Shown: piece by piece, positions 17,019 through 25,041 of the stretch | How positions within the stretch are numbered: position 1 is the stretch's first letter | Layout: every line of letters starts with the position of its first letter | From: Actinomycetota bacterium | Lineage (GTDB): Bacteria; Actinomycetota; Acidimicrobiia; Acidimicrobiales; Ilumatobacteraceae | Assembly (NCBI GenBank): GCA_016870935.1 | Contig: VGAB01000004.1 | Location: 1-49,703 of the forward strand | DNA length: 49,703 nucleotides | Direction of reading: 5' to 3' | The notes under the pieces: generated by a model | Database searches by the model: none | Seen by the model: the letters and a program-made list of their open reading frames with translations, nothing else | What the model was told of the DNA's origin: nothing | Made by a program: the position numbers and the translations under genes

Positions 17019-17839
17019 CCGGCGTCGCCACCGCCCCAGCGCCGCTGATCGCCGAACACTCTGCCGCCGTCGCATTTCGTCAAACAATCGCGCTCGCCAA
17101 GCGCTCGACGCTCGAATTGTTTCGCCAGCCCGCGCTGGTCGTGCCCAGCCTGATTTTTCCGCTGTTTTTTTCTTTCCTCGGCAACTCAAGTTTTGGAAGA
17201 ACGACCTCGCTCCCCGGGTTCCCGAAGGTCAACTCGTATCTGCAGTTTCAACTCGCGGGCACGATCACCCAAGGTGTGTTGTTCGGCTCGGTGACCGGGG
17301 CCGCGGCGCTGGCCACCGATATCGAGAACGGTTTTTTCTACCGTCTCTTGGCGGCGCCAACCGCGCGAACTTCGATCTTGTTCGGAAGACTCGCCGGCAG
17401 CACGCTGTTCGGCGCACTCGAAACCGCGGTGTTCGTATTGGTCTTGCTGCCGTTTGGCGCCGATGTTTCGGCCGGATTGCCGGGAATTATCGCGATGATC
17501 ATCAGCGGAGCATTGATCGCCCTGGCGGTAGGTGCTTTGATGTCTTCGGTCGCGCTCAAGACGGGTTCGGCCGAGGCGGTTCAGGGCACTTTTCCGTTGC
17601 TGTTCATTTTGCTGTTCTTCTCGAGCGCGTTTTTTCCGCGTGAGACGATGAGCGGCACCTACAAGACGATCGCCGGCATCAACCCGATTTCACATCTGGT
17701 CGAGGGTCTGCGCGCGCTCTCGCTCGAGGGCTTCAGCATTTCGGCGACGGCACGAGCGATCTTGGTGCCTTTGGCGATCGCCGTTGTCGCGCTGTTCGTC
17801 GCCAATCGACAACTGCAAAAGCGACTGCGGGCGAATTAG
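17015..17839 (+). CDS. ABC-2 type transporter permease (DrrB-like, first copy)
   Basis: 274 residues with about six membrane segments of the ABC-2 family: LVVPSLIFPLFFSF near residue 45, a loop with SSFGRTTSLPGFPKVNSYLQF, then ENGFFYRLLAAPTARTSILFGRL, the conserved cytoplasmic motif, and four more hydrophobic stretches. GTG 17015 overlaps the ATPase stop by 4 bp, so translation is probably coupled. It shares the ENGFF(Y/D)RL pattern with the next gene, and the two probably form a heterodimeric channel. Confidence 0.88.
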   Translation: MTGVATAPAPLIAEHSAAVAFRQTIALAKRSTLELFRQPALVVPSLIFPLFFSFLGNSSFGRTTSLPGFPKVNSYLQFQLAGTITQGVLFGSVTGAAALATDIENGFFYRLLAAPTARTSILFGRLAGSTLFGALETAVFVLVLLPFGADVSAGLPGIIAMIISGALIALAVGALMSSVALKTGSAEAVQGTFPLLFILLFFSSAFFPRETMSGTYKTIAGINPISHLVEGLRALSLEGFSISATARAILVPLAIAVVALFVANRQLQKRLRAN

Positions 17840-17844
17840 TCACC

Positions 17845-18675
17845 ATGAGCACCATCGCGACGCGCACGCCAACGCTCACCACATCAGACATGCACTCGAC
17901 GACCGCCCGCAGTTCGTGGCAACTCGTCAAACGAGGTTTGATCAACACCCGTCGATTGCCGTCGGCATTTTTTCCGGCCCTCGCGATGCCGATCTTCAAC
18001 ATGATTTCTTTTTCGGGCACATTTTTTGCCCTGACGAAACTGCCGGGCTTCCCCACCGATCGATCGGTGAACTGGTTCATGCCTCTCGGATTGGCGATGG
18101 GCTCGGCGTTCAGCGGTGTCGGGCTCGGCTTCTCGTTGATTCGTGATCTCGAGAACGGATTCTTCGATCGACTGAGAATGTCGCCGACCTCGCGGATCTC
18201 GCTGATAATCGGCCCCGTGCTCGCAACATGGATTCGAGTGACGCTGGTTGCCGTGATGGTGTTCGTCGCCGGCACACTGCTTGGTGCACGGCCGACCGCG
18301 GGCGTGATGAGCTACGTCTGTTCGTGGGTCGCGGCGATCGGCATCTCGACCATCGGCGCGGGTTGGGGTCTGGCCCTCGCGTTTCGTTTTCAAGACATGC
18401 GCGGCGCCGCGGTGATGCAGTTGTCGATTTTCCTGACGATGTTTCTCTCGACTGCACAGGTGCCGTTGAACGTGATGACGGGTTGGTTGCACACCGCCGC
18501 TCGCATCAACCCGGTCACGAACATCTTTCGCCTGGCTCGTGCGGGCTGGGTCAACGCGAACGACGCGGACTATCTCAGTTGGCAAAACGCCTACGGCGGG
18601 CTGATCGCAATTTTCGTCTTGAGCACCCTGGCCTTTGTTTTCGCCCTGCGGAGCCTGCAAAAAATCGACAACTAG
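17845..18675 (+). CDS. ABC-2 type transporter permease (DrrC-like, second copy)
   Basis: 276 residues, six predicted membrane segments, homologous to the preceding permease ([31 protein letters not shown]). The ATG follows the first permease stop by 5 bp. It completes an ATPase + two permeases set of the daunorubicin-resistance type, which typically exports hydrophobic compounds, antibiotics or lipids. It is the last gene before a 113-bp gap with inverted repeats that precedes coxS. Confidence 0.88.
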   Translation: MSTIATRTPTLTTSDMHSTTARSSWQLVKRGLINTRRLPSAFFPALAMPIFNMISFSGTFFALTKLPGFPTDRSVNWFMPLGLAMGSAFSGVGLGFSLIRDLENGFFDRLRMSPTSRISLIIGPVLATWIRVTLVAVMVFVAGTLLGARPTAGVMSYVCSWVAAIGISTIGAGWGLALAFRFQDMRGAAVMQLSIFLTMFLSTAQVPLNVMTGWLHTAARINPVTNIFRLARAGWVNANDADYLSWQNAYGGLIAIFVLSTLAFVFALRSLQKIDN

Positions 18676-18693
18676 TCGGATTAAAGGCTAAAA

Positions 18694-18769
18694 GCGCCCG
18701 ATTTGTGAAGGCGCCCGATTCAGGGGCAATATTGCCCTCAGGGGAAGTCGTTCGGCTCTTTTGCCGAAC
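18694..18769. promoter_or_regulatory. Repeat- and palindrome-rich control region upstream of coxS-L-M
   Basis: The gap holds three structures. GCGCCCGATT occurs twice in direct orientation (18694-18703 and 18711-18720, 17 bp apart). GGGCAATATTGCCC (18724-18737) is a perfect 14-bp palindrome. GTTCGGC-TCTTTT-GCCGAAC (18750-18769) is a perfect 7-bp-arm inverted repeat ending 19 bp before the coxS ATG. There is no U tract, so a terminator is unlikely. An operator region for a dimeric regulator fits best; the regulator is not identified. Confidence 0.5.
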
Positions 18770-18788
18770 CGAAAGTTGGGGGTTGAAG

Positions 18789-19247
18789 ATGAAGGTTTCA
18801 ATCACGGTCAACGGCAAAGAACATCACAGCGATGTAGAGCCGAGAACACTGCTGGTGCACTACATCCGCGAAGTGTTGGGCCTGACCGGCACGAACGTGG
18901 GATGCGACTCGTCGAGTTGCGGCGCATGCACGATTCATATGAACGGCGAGGCGGTGAAGAGTTGCACGATTCTCGCGGTTCAAGCCGATGGCGCGAAACT
19001 CACGACGATCGAAGGCCTGGCCAAAGACGGCGTGATGCACCCGATGCAAACCGCGTTCATGGAGAACCACGGTCTGCAATGCGGCTACTGCACGCCGGGC
19101 ATGGTGATGGCGGCGATCGGCCTGCTCAACGAAAACCCGAAGCCGACGGAAGAGCAAGTTCGCGTCGGTCTTGAAGGCAACTTGTGTCGCTGCACGGGAT
19201 ACCACAACATCGTCAAGTCGGTGCTGGCCGCCGCCGGTTCGAAATAA
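18789..19247 (+). CDS. CoxS-like [2Fe-2S] small subunit of a molybdenum hydroxylase
   Basis: Carries electrons from the Mo centre to FAD. 152 residues with two iron-sulfur clusters: a plant-ferredoxin-type N-terminal domain with Cys39, Cys44, Cys47 and Cys59 ([10 protein letters not shown]...SC) and a helical C-terminal domain with Cys98, Cys101, Cys133 and Cys135 ([16 protein letters not shown]). ATG 18789 was chosen because the homology begins there ([10 protein letters not shown]) and a G-rich stretch lies just upstream; the same frame runs open further upstream without family similarity. First gene of the S-L-M operon, 11 bp before coxL. Confidence 0.95.
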   Translation: MKVSITVNGKEHHSDVEPRTLLVHYIREVLGLTGTNVGCDSSSCGACTIHMNGEAVKSCTILAVQADGAKLTTIEGLAKDGVMHPMQTAFMENHGLQCGYCTPGMVMAAIGLLNENPKPTEEQVRVGLEGNLCRCTGYHNIVKSVLAAAGSK

Positions 19248-19258
19248 AGGAGCGCAAA

Positions 19259-21649
19259 ATGACAATCACCGAAAACAAAACGACGAATGTAATCGGCACG
19301 AGGTTGCTGCGCCGTGAAGATCCGCCGCTACTCACGGGCGAGGCGAAATTCACCAACGACCTGAACATTCCCGGTGCCCTGCATCTTGCGGTGTTGCGCT
19401 CTCCTTTCGCGCACGCGAAAATCAAGTCGATAAATGTCTCGGCTGCACTGAAAATTGCCGGTGTGGTGGCCGTCTATACGGGCAAAGATCTGCAGACAAC
19501 TTGGGCGTCGCCGATGCCCTGCGCGTGGCCGGTAACCACCGACATGAAGAACCCGGCGCACTACCCGCTGGCGATCGACAAGGTCAACTATGTCGGTGAT
19601 GGCGTCGCCGCCGTGTTGGCGACCAACGAGACCGCCTCGCGCGACGCGCTCGACGCGATCGACGTCGAATACGAGGCGCTTCAAGCCGTGGTCGATCTCG
19701 AAGACGCTCTGAGCGACAAGAACATTATTCACAAAGACCTCGGCACCAACAAGAGCTACACCTGGCCGCTGTTGGTCGAAGAGACGCCGGGGTGCGTCGA
19801 AGAGGCTTTCAAAAAAGCGAAGTACAAAGTCAAAGAACGATACGTGCAACAACGCCTCATACCGATGGCGATGGAGCCGCGAGCAATCGCCGCGGTGCCG
19901 CAACCGTTCGGTGGCGACATCACTCTGTATTCGGCGACGCAGATTCCGCACATTCTCAAGGTGATGACGGCGCTCACACTCGGAATTCCCGAGCATCAAG
20001 TGCGCGTCGTCGCCCCGAGCGTGGGTGGCGGGTTCGGTTCGAAGCTGAATGTGTATGCCGAAGAGCTTTTGTGCATGGCGCTGGCGCGCAAGCACAACGC
20101 CCCGGTGCGCTGGGTCGAAGAAAGGTCGGAGAACGCCCAGGCCACGATTCAAGGACGCGGCCAAATTCAGCACATTGAACTTGCGGCCGACGAAAAAGGG
20201 AAAATCACCGCCGTTCGAGTTCGCATCATCGGCGACATGGGCGCCTATCTGCAACTCGTGACACCGGGTGTGCCGATTCTCGGCGCATTCTTGTACGCGG
20301 GCGTCTACGACATACCCAAGGCCTACGACTTCAGTTGCACATCGGTGTTCACGAACTTGACGCCGACCGACGCATATCGCGGCGCGGGGCGACCCGAGGC
20401 GACTTATGCGATCGAATCCGCGATCGAGGCGTTGGCGCGCGAGATGAAGATCGATTCGTTCGAATTGCGCAAGCGCAACTACATCAAGAAAGAGCAGTTT
20501 CCGTACACGGCGTTCAGCGGCCTGGTCTACGACTCGGGCGATCACCTGAGCGCGGCCGAAAAAGCGGCGAAACTCACGGACATCGCGGGCGTGCGGGCGC
20601 AACAGAAAAAACAGAACGTGCCCGGGGCGACCAAACTGCTCGGCGTCGGAATGACCTCGTATTTCGAAATGTGCGGTCTGGCGCCGTCACGAGTGTTGGC
20701 GTCGCTCAACTACAGCGCCGGAGGTTGGGAAGCGGCTACGGTTCGCGTTCTGCCGACGAACAAGGTGCAGGTAATTACCGGCACATCACCCCACGGTCAA
20801 GGACATGAGACCAGTTGGGCGATGATCGCCGCGGAAAAGCTCGGCGTCGCACCCGAAGATGTGGACGTGTTGCACAGCGACACCGCCATTTCGGCGCTCG
20901 GCCTCGACACCTACGGCTCGCGAAGTTTGCCCGTGGGTGGTGTGGCGATCGCGATGGCGTGCGACAAAGTGATCGAGAAAGCGAAGACGATCGCCGCGCA
21001 CCAACTTGAATGCGCCGCCGAAGACCTGCAGTTCGTGGGCGGAACTTTCAGCGTGAAGGGCTCGCCTGATCGCGCGTTGCCGCTCGCGGCAATCGCCTTT
21101 GGTGCCTTCACCGCGCACAACCTGCCCGAGGGTTGCGAACCCAACCTCGAGGCCCAGGTCTCGTATGATCCGCCGAACTTCTCGTGGCCGTTCGGCACGC
21201 ACATGTGCGTGGTCGAGGTCGACACCGAAACCGGCGCCGTGGAAATTCTGAAGTACATCGCGGTGGACGATTGCGGAAATCAAATTAATCCGCTGATCGT
21301 CGAAGGTCAGGTGCACGGTGGCGTGGTGCAAGGCATCGCCCAGGCGTTGTTCGAGGAGGCCGTCTACGACAGCGACGGCAACCTGAAGACTTCGACCCTC
21401 GCCGAATATCTCGTGCCGGCCGCGTGCGATGTGCCGCCGATCACCACGGCGCACACGACGACACCGTCGCCAACCAACCAACTCGGGGTGAAAGGCATCG
21501 GCGAGGCGGGCACCATCGGTGCGGCCCCGACCGTGATCAACGCGATCATCGACGCCCTCTCGAGTTTGGGCGTCAAGTCGATGGCGATGCCGGCATCGCC
21601 GCAGACGGTGTGGAAAACGATTCAAGCAGCCCGTGGAGGTAAGAAATGA
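19259..21649 (+). CDS. Form-II CoxL-like molybdopterin hydroxylase large subunit (operon copy)
   Basis: 796 residues of the same family as the gene at 13689, with RLLRREDPPLLTGEAKFTNDL, PSVGGGFGSK, TGTSPHGQGHETSWAM, GSRSLPVGG, VEGQVHGGVVQG and GIGEAGTIG (catalytic Glu749). The active-site loop is again AYRGAGR (372-378), so form II and of unknown substrate. AAGGAG at 19247-19252 is a strong ribosome binding site before ATG 19259. Its stop overlaps the coxM ATG (ATGA). It is clearly a paralogue of the orphan copy, not a recent duplicate: many blocks differ and it is 34 residues longer. Confidence 0.93.
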   Translation: MTITENKTTNVIGTRLLRREDPPLLTGEAKFTNDLNIPGALHLAVLRSPFAHAKIKSINVSAALKIAGVVAVYTGKDLQTTWASPMPCAWPVTTDMKNPAHYPLAIDKVNYVGDGVAAVLATNETASRDALDAIDVEYEALQAVVDLEDALSDKNIIHKDLGTNKSYTWPLLVEETPGCVEEAFKKAKYKVKERYVQQRLIPMAMEPRAIAAVPQPFGGDITLYSATQIPHILKVMTALTLGIPEHQVRVVAPSVGGGFGSKLNVYAEELLCMALARKHNAPVRWVEERSENAQATIQGRGQIQHIELAADEKGKITAVRVRIIGDMGAYLQLVTPGVPILGAFLYAGVYDIPKAYDFSCTSVFTNLTPTDAYRGAGRPEATYAIESAIEALAREMKIDSFELRKRNYIKKEQFPYTAFSGLVYDSGDHLSAAEKAAKLTDIAGVRAQQKKQNVPGATKLLGVGMTSYFEMCGLAPSRVLASLNYSAGGWEAATVRVLPTNKVQVITGTSPHGQGHETSWAMIAAEKLGVAPEDVDVLHSDTAISALGLDTYGSRSLPVGGVAIAMACDKVIEKAKTIAAHQLECAAEDLQFVGGTFSVKGSPDRALPLAAIAFGAFTAHNLPEGCEPNLEAQVSYDPPNFSWPFGTHMCVVEVDTETGAVEILKYIAVDDCGNQINPLIVEGQVHGGVVQGIAQALFEEAVYDSDGNLKTSTLAEYLVPAACDVPPITTAHTTTPSPTNQLGVKGIGEAGTIGAAPTVINAIIDALSSLGVKSMAMPASPQTVWKTIQAARGGKK

Positions 21650-22470
21650 TTCCAGCAGCATTCGACTACAAGCGGGCATCTTCGGCCGCCGAGGCGATCT
21701 CGCTCGTCGGCCAATATGGCAGCGACGCGAAGTTTCTGGCGGGCGGTCACAGTTTGTTGCCGCTGATGAAACTGCGCCTCGCCCAACCGGCGATGCTGAT
21801 CGACATCGGTCGCGTCAAGGATCTCTCATACATCAAAGACGCGGGCAAACACATCGCAATCGGTGCGTTGACCCGACACATGGATGTCGAGACCTCGAAG
21901 GTTCTGCACGAACACGCGCCGCTTCTGAGCCATGCCGCCGCCCATGTGGGTGACTCTCAGGTGCGACACCGTGGCACGATCGGTGGCTCGATCGCCCATG
22001 CCGACCCGGCCAGCGATCTGCCCGCGACGACCCTCGCCCTTGGCGCGACTTATGTCGTGCAAGGACCGAAGGGGCAGCGCGAAATCGCCGCCGCGAAATT
22101 TTTCAAGGGTTTCCTCGAAAGCGATCTCGCCGCCGACGAAATGTTGGTCGAAATTCGTGTGCCGAAAATGCAGGGCGCGGGTTGGAGCTTTCAAAAGTTC
22201 AATCGTCGAGCCCAAGACTGGGCGATCGTCGGCGTGGCCGCATGGCGACGCAAGAATGAGGCCGGGGTCGCGCTCGTGAACATGGGCTCGACGCCGATTT
22301 TGGCGACCAGCGTCGCCGGAGCTTTGGCCAAAGGCGCCTCTGTTGGCGACGCGGCGGCGTTGGCATCTAACGAGGCCGACCCGCAGAGCGACCTGAACGC
22401 GTCGACCGAGTATCGCAAACACTTGGCGAGTGTTCTGGTGCGTCGGGCGCTCGAAGACGCCTCGAAATAG
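21646..22470 (+). CDS. CoxM-like FAD-binding medium subunit
   Basis: Accepts electrons from the iron-sulfur subunit and passes them to the respiratory chain. 274 residues with the two FAD motifs of the family, AGGHS at 32-36 and TIGGS at 111-115, and the C-terminal CO-dehydrogenase flavoprotein region (FQKFNRRAQDWAIVGVAA). The ATG overlaps the coxL stop by 4 bp. The order S-L-M differs from the M-S-L order of Oligotropha-type CO dehydrogenase. The gene ends 6 bp from a convergent gene with no visible terminator. Confidence 0.94.
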   Translation: MIPAAFDYKRASSAAEAISLVGQYGSDAKFLAGGHSLLPLMKLRLAQPAMLIDIGRVKDLSYIKDAGKHIAIGALTRHMDVETSKVLHEHAPLLSHAAAHVGDSQVRHRGTIGGSIAHADPASDLPATTLALGATYVVQGPKGQREIAAAKFFKGFLESDLAADEMLVEIRVPKMQGAGWSFQKFNRRAQDWAIVGVAAWRRKNEAGVALVNMGSTPILATSVAGALAKGASVGDAAALASNEADPQSDLNASTEYRKHLASVLVRRALEDASK

Positions 22471-22476
22471 GTCGCG

Positions 22477-22773
22477 CTAAAACTCGATCTGCGCGGCCGA
22501 ACGGGTCGCGATATATGGCTTGAAATATTTGGCGCGAATCTCGTTGTGCAACGGGCTCTCGTCGTAGACCCGCCAACCCGCGACATCGTCGAAAGTCGCG
22601 GCGATCAAATAATTTGCGTTGGACGCGGCCGATACGCCCAAGTCTGGACCGCAGTGATAACTGCGCACGGTCGGTATCTGTTCGACCATCTCGTGCAGAA
22701 CTTTGGTGATTGTCTCGGCGTAATTCGCGGGCACTTGGTCGTTCCAGGTGATCGCGACGACATGCTGCAGCAT
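22477..22773 (-). CDS. Dabb (stress-responsive A/B barrel) domain protein
   Basis: 98 residues forming a single ferredoxin-like Dabb domain: LQHVVAITW at the start, IPTVRSYHCGPDLG in the middle and HNEIRAKYFKPYIA near the end, all typical. These small dimeric proteins have varied roles, including polyketide cyclisation and stress functions, and none can be assigned here. The ATG shares one base with the SDR stop (TGATG), so the two are translationally coupled and may act together. Confidence 0.85.
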   Translation of the reverse strand: MLQHVVAITWNDQVPANYAETITKVLHEMVEQIPTVRSYHCGPDLGVSAASNANYLIAATFDDVAGWRVYDESPLHNEIRAKYFKPYIATRSAAQIEF

Positions 22774-23519
22774 CAGATCAAGCCTTGATAGGCGCCGCCG
22801 TCGACCTGCAGATTCGCGCCGGTGATGAACTTGGCCGACTCACCGCACAAGAATGCGACGACATTGCCGAAATCTTTCGGGTCGCCGACGAAACCCGCGG
22901 GAATATCGAGTGCCTTGGCGTCGGGTGTCGCCCCGTAAAGCTGCCTGATTCGATCGGTGTCGTGGGTGCCGGGCTGAACCGTGTTGATCGTCACTCCGTC
23001 GCCGGCGACTTCTCGAGCCACGGTTTTCAAAAAACCCGTCAAACCCGCGCGCGCCGTGTTCGACAAAATCAGATTCGCGATCGGTTGTCGCACGGCGATC
23101 GAGGTGATCGCCACGACCCTTCCCCACTTGCGCTGTTGCATCTGCGGAACCGCGAGTTTCGTCATCGCGATCATCGACATGAGACCGTTTGCCAACGCCT
23201 TGTCGTAGCCGTCTAGATCGGTGCCCGCGAAATTGCCGGCCGGCGGACCCCCGCTGTTCAAAACCAAAATGTCGAGTCGGCCGAGAATCTCGACTGCGCG
23301 GTTGACGAAACTTTCGCCGCCCGCGACAGACGACACATCGCACGAAACACCGACGCATGAATTGCCGATTTTTTTCGCGGCGTCCTCGGCGCGCTTGGCG
23401 TCTCGTCCACAGATCACGACGCGAACACCGTCGTTGGCCAAAGCCTGCGCGGTGGCAAAGCCGAGCCCTGCCGAACCCCCCGCCACGGCGGCGGTGCGAC
23501 CGCTCAACCCCAAATCCAT
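22773..23519 (-). CDS. SDR-family oxidoreductase lacking the usual YxxxK active site
   Basis: 248 residues with a Rossmann fold: AGGSAGLG at 13-20 in place of TGxxxGxG, CGRD at 37-40, LNSGGPP at 88-93 and a Ser140-containing strand ITSIAVRQP. Where YxxxK is expected there is SNTAR (153-157), so the catalytic Tyr and Lys are replaced by Ser and Arg. A subgroup of beta-ketoacyl-ACP-reductase-like SDRs with degenerate tetrads has this LSNxxR pattern. Activity cannot be predicted from the fold alone. ATG 23519 is supported by homology; TAGCCT lies 7 nt upstream. Divergent from the flavoenzyme at 23577. Confidence 0.85.
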   Translation of the reverse strand: MDLGLSGRTAAVAGGSAGLGFATAQALANDGVRVVICGRDAKRAEDAAKKIGNSCVGVSCDVSSVAGGESFVNRAVEILGRLDILVLNSGGPPAGNFAGTDLDGYDKALANGLMSMIAMTKLAVPQMQQRKWGRVVAITSIAVRQPIANLILSNTARAGLTGFLKTVAREVAGDGVTINTVQPGTHDTDRIRQLYGATPDAKALDIPAGFVGDPKDFGNVVAFLCGESAKFITGANLQVDGGAYQGLI

Positions 23520-23526
23520 TGGTTCA

Positions 23527-23532
23527 AGGCTA
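23527..23532 (-). promoter_or_regulatory. Candidate -10 box (TAGCCT) for the SDR-Dabb unit
   Basis: TAGCCT on the minus strand ends 7 nt before the SDR ATG, with no ribosome binding site in between, suggesting a leaderless transcript. The 57-bp gap must also hold the promoter of the divergent flavoenzyme; TAGAAT at 23546-23551 is a candidate on the plus strand. Confidence 0.4.
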
Positions 23533-23576
23533 GTTCTGCGACCCGTAGAATTAGCCGAGTTAGGTGGTGAGAAGCA

Positions 23577-25010
23577 ATGGACCGATCGGCAATTACGCCG
23601 CGGTCGAGCGAGCGTTACCTCGATGCAATAGCCGACGCGGAGACTTTTCCGTATTGGCTCGATGACGTCGACGAACCCGACTCGAACCCCACCGCAGTTC
23701 ACGACGAAGACTGCGACTTGTGCGTGGTCGGCGGCGGATTCACGGGTTTATGGACGGCGATCATCGCCAAGCAACGCGACGCGAACCGCGACGTCGTTTT
23801 GATCGAATCGCACGAGATCGGCTCGGGTGCGAGCAGTCGCAACGGCGGATTCATGGACTATTCGCTGACTCACGGCATCGCCAACGCCCAAGAGAGGTTT
23901 CCCGACGAGGTCGCGATTCTCGAACAACTCGGTCGTGAGAACTTCGCCGAGATCGAAAAAACAATTCGCGAACACGGCATCGATTGTGACTTCGAGCGAA
24001 ATGGCGCGATCGAGGTAGCGAGCAGTTGGCACACCGAGAACTACATCCACGAACTTCGCGAAGACTTCAACCAACTGCGAGATTTGGGGCACGATGTCGT
24101 GTGGCTAGATCGAGAGGCGATGCGCAACGAAGTGCACTCGCCCGTTTTCATGGGTGGAATGTGGACGAAAGACTCGTCGGCGCTGGTCGACCCCGCCCGC
24201 CTCGCCTGGGGTTTGAAGCGCGTGGCACACAACATGGGCGTGCGAATCTACGAAGACACGCGGGCGCTCGACCTGAACGACACCAAAAAGAAAATCGAAA
24301 TCAAGACTCCGTTGGCGAAAATCAAGGCGAACAACGTCGCTTTGGCGACGAACACCTTCTCGCCGCTGCTGCGACAGATGCACAAATACATCGCGCCCGT
24401 CTACGACTATTGCCTGGTCACCGAGCCCCTGACCGCAGAACAACTCGAGAGCGTGGGTTGGCGCAGTCGCCAAGGTTTGGCCGATTGCTCGAATCAGTTT
24501 CATTACTTCAGGTTGACCGCCGACAACCGAATTCTTTGGGGTGGTTACGACGCGATCTACTATTTCGGCGGAAAAATGGACAAAGAACTCGAATCGCGAC
24601 CCGAAACATGGGCGATGCTCTCGAGTCAGTTCTTCACGACATTTCCGCAACTCGAAGGCGTCAAGTTTTCGCACATGTGGGGCGCGGCGATCGACACCTG
24701 CGCGCGCTACAGCGTTTTTTGGGGGACGCACCACGACAGGCGCGTCGCCTATGCGCTCGGATACACGGGCCTTGGCGTCGCGGCGTCGCGATTCGGTGGC
24801 GAGGTGATGCTCGACCTGCTCGCGCGCAACGAAACGCGCGCGACCCGAACAGATTTCGTCAAGACCAAGCCGCGGGCGTTTCCGCCCGAGCCGTTCAGGT
24901 TCATCGGCATCCAGGCCACGCGATGGTCGCTCGACTACGAAGACCGCACCGGCAAAAGAAACCTGTGGCTTCGACTGCTCGACAGGCTCGGTCTGGGTTT
25001 CGACTCGTAA
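23577..25010 (+). CDS. FAD-dependent amino-acid/amine oxidase-type oxidoreductase (DAO family)
   Basis: 477 residues. After a ~45-residue N-terminal stretch (SSERYLDAIADAETFPYWLDD) comes an FAD-binding Rossmann motif VVGGGFTGLWTA (GxGxxG at 52-57), the ESHEIGSGASSRNGG motif and a C-terminal LGYTGLGVAASRFGGEV flavin loop. This pattern is like gamma-glutamylputrescine oxidase and related amine oxidases. AGGTGG at 23562-23567 is a plausible ribosome binding site. It lies between the hydroxylase subunit genes and their maturation genes, so it may oxidise an amine in the same pathway; the substrate is not determined. Confidence 0.87.
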   Translation: MDRSAITPRSSERYLDAIADAETFPYWLDDVDEPDSNPTAVHDEDCDLCVVGGGFTGLWTAIIAKQRDANRDVVLIESHEIGSGASSRNGGFMDYSLTHGIANAQERFPDEVAILEQLGRENFAEIEKTIREHGIDCDFERNGAIEVASSWHTENYIHELREDFNQLRDLGHDVVWLDREAMRNEVHSPVFMGGMWTKDSSALVDPARLAWGLKRVAHNMGVRIYEDTRALDLNDTKKKIEIKTPLAKIKANNVALATNTFSPLLRQMHKYIAPVYDYCLVTEPLTAEQLESVGWRSRQGLADCSNQFHYFRLTADNRILWGGYDAIYYFGGKMDKELESRPETWAMLSSQFFTTFPQLEGVKFSHMWGAAIDTCARYSVFWGTHHDRRVAYALGYTGLGVAASRFGGEVMLDLLARNETRATRTDFVKTKPRAFPPEPFRFIGIQATRWSLDYEDRTGKRNLWLRLLDRLGLGFDS

Positions 25011-25029
25011 TCTTCTGCAGTTTGCGCTC

Positions 25030-25035
25030 TAGCCT
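25030..25035 (+). promoter_or_regulatory. Candidate -10 box (TAGCCT) for coxD
   Basis: TAGCCT ends exactly 6 nt (GACAGC) before the coxD ATG at 25042, with no ribosome binding site; leaderless start likely. No convincing -35 box. Confidence 0.45.
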
Positions 25036-25041
25036 GACAGC

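Noticed and set aside
18750-18769. Hairpin before coxS as a terminator of the exporter operon
   Set aside because: No U tract follows on either strand; it fits an operator or a leader structure better.
13689-22470. Aerobic CO dehydrogenase (form I) annotation
   Set aside because: Both large subunits have AYRGAGR, and the Cys of AYRCSFR that holds copper is absent.
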